Source of the DNA: Minisyncoccota bacterium
Lineage (GTDB): Bacteria > Patescibacteriota > Minisyncoccia > Phycocordibacterales > UBA5272
DNA length: 13,710 nucleotides
Assembly: GCA_022843645.1 (NCBI GenBank)
Contig: JALHNF010000014.1
Span: 1-13,710, forward strand
Reading direction: 5' to 3'
The notes below the pieces were generated by a model that was not told the DNA's origin, ran no database searches, and worked only from the letters and a program-made list of their open reading frames with translations. The position numbers and the translations under genes are program-made. Position 1 is the stretch's first letter; each line of letters opens with the position of its first letter. This document shows, piece by piece, positions 13,264-13,710 of this stretch.

Positions 13264-13710
13264 TTAGGATTGAGAACCGACTTGCGACACGGACACGGCG
13301 AACGCGAACCCGCCGTCACGACCCCAGATGCCGTCAGGCGCACCGTCGCACGCGCTGAGCCAGCAACCATTTTTGTCACGGTCCACGTTCAGCAAGAGCC
13401 GATCGCCGTCGAGGTCTTTGATGGGTTCGTGCATGACAACGATGTGCCACAGACCCATCTGCCCGATCTCCCTGTCCGTGAACTTTAGACGGATGAGGCA
13501 GGCTACTTCCGCGTCGAGTGTTGTCAGCTTGTGCCGCGTAGCCAAGTCGCGGATATTCGAGGTACTGCGATCGAGGTCTCCGAAGAGCATATCCTTACCC
13601 TTGAGAACGGCGACTTCGGTCGTTACACCACTCGTCGGCTTGAAGGCAGGGGTTCGGAGCACCTCCTTCACATATTCACCCACGCGGAAGCCTTTGCTTT
13701 CGAGCCGGGT
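13264..13710 (-). CDS. Protein of unknown function, 5' end outside the window; resembles small proteins recurrent in CPR genomes
   Basis: At least 148 codons are visible, and the frame is open to the window edge. A GTG at 13681-13683 could be a start, but no good ribosome site precedes it and the upstream residues (LESKGFRVGEYVKEVL) read smoothly into the rest, so the true start is probably beyond the window. Visible parts are an N-terminal segment ending in RTPAFKPTSG, a mixed helical middle with TTLDAEVACLIRL near the centre, a core WHIVVMHEPIKDLDGDRLLL, and a Trp/Gly/Asp-rich C-terminus (GCWLSACDGAP, GIWGRDGGFAFAV). The order 'hEPIxDxDG ... WLxAxxGxPxxxW ... FaF' resembles, from memory, a family of small orphan proteins seen in many copies in Parcubacteria-like genomes. 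Its function is unknown to me. The region is clearly GC-richer than the polymerase operon. A hairpin cluster and terminator follow. Confidence 0.65.
   Translation of the reverse strand, partial: TRLESKGFRVGEYVKEVLRTPAFKPTSGVTTEVAVLKGKDMLFGDLDRSTSNIRDLATRHKLTTLDAEVACLIRLKFTDREIGQMGLWHIVVMHEPIKDLDGDRLLLNVDRDKNGCWLSACDGAPDGIWGRDGGFAFAVSVSQVGSQS

Noticed and set aside
13264..13400. Diversity-generating retroelement variable region
   Set aside because: The C-terminal pattern is only faintly lectin-like, and no reverse transcriptase or template repeat is visible in the window.

Overview
The window looks like a piece of a small bacterial genome, most likely from the Candidate Phyla Radiation (Patescibacteria/Parcubacteria-like). 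The basis is indirect. RpoB and RpoC are compact and lack the large lineage-specific insertions of Proteobacteria. Two informational proteins carry long lysine-rich low-complexity tails. The gene at the right edge resembles, from memory, small proteins recurrent in CPR assemblies. No rRNA, tRNA, CRISPR array, transposase or integrase is visible. All convincing genes lie on the minus strand, so the window is transcribed from right to left.

Right edge (13710 to 12771): a 5'-truncated gene of unknown function (stop at 13264) is followed by three hairpins, the last of which looks like an intrinsic terminator. Next comes an isolated 81-residue gene of unknown function (13080-12835). It has its own candidate promoter, a strong Shine-Dalgarno sequence, a GTG start and a terminator that overlaps its stop codon.

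Centre (12758 to 1435): one long information-processing operon, rpoB-rpoC-dnaG-rpoD-obg, with gaps of 3 to 35 bases. A candidate promoter (TTGACA/TAATAT, 18-base spacer) with a palindrome over its -10 lies about 165 bases upstream of the chosen rpoB ATG, and the leader contains a hairpin. The operon places RNA polymerase beta and beta', primase, the housekeeping sigma factor and a ribosome-assembly GTPase under apparently shared transcription. RpoD has a lysine-rich N-terminal tail of about 75 residues and Obg a lysine-rich C-terminal tail of about 80 residues.

Left edge (1397 to 1): a sigma70-type promoter with consensus -35 and -10, 17-base spacing and an extended -10 drives a two-gene membrane operon. 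The first gene encodes a 92-residue single-pass membrane/coiled-coil protein. The second, overlapping it by TAATG, encodes an SPFH/band 7 (stomatin/flotillin-like) protein. The SPFH reading frame is interrupted once by an in-frame TGA at codon 107 and then stays open in the same phase for 244 codons to the window edge. The cause could be a nonsense mutation, recoding, reinitiation or a sequence error. Global recoding of TGA is not supported by the operon genes, which contain no internal TGA over about 3,680 codons.

By hand-counted samples, the two window edges are more GC-rich (about 60%) than the central operon (about 40-47%).
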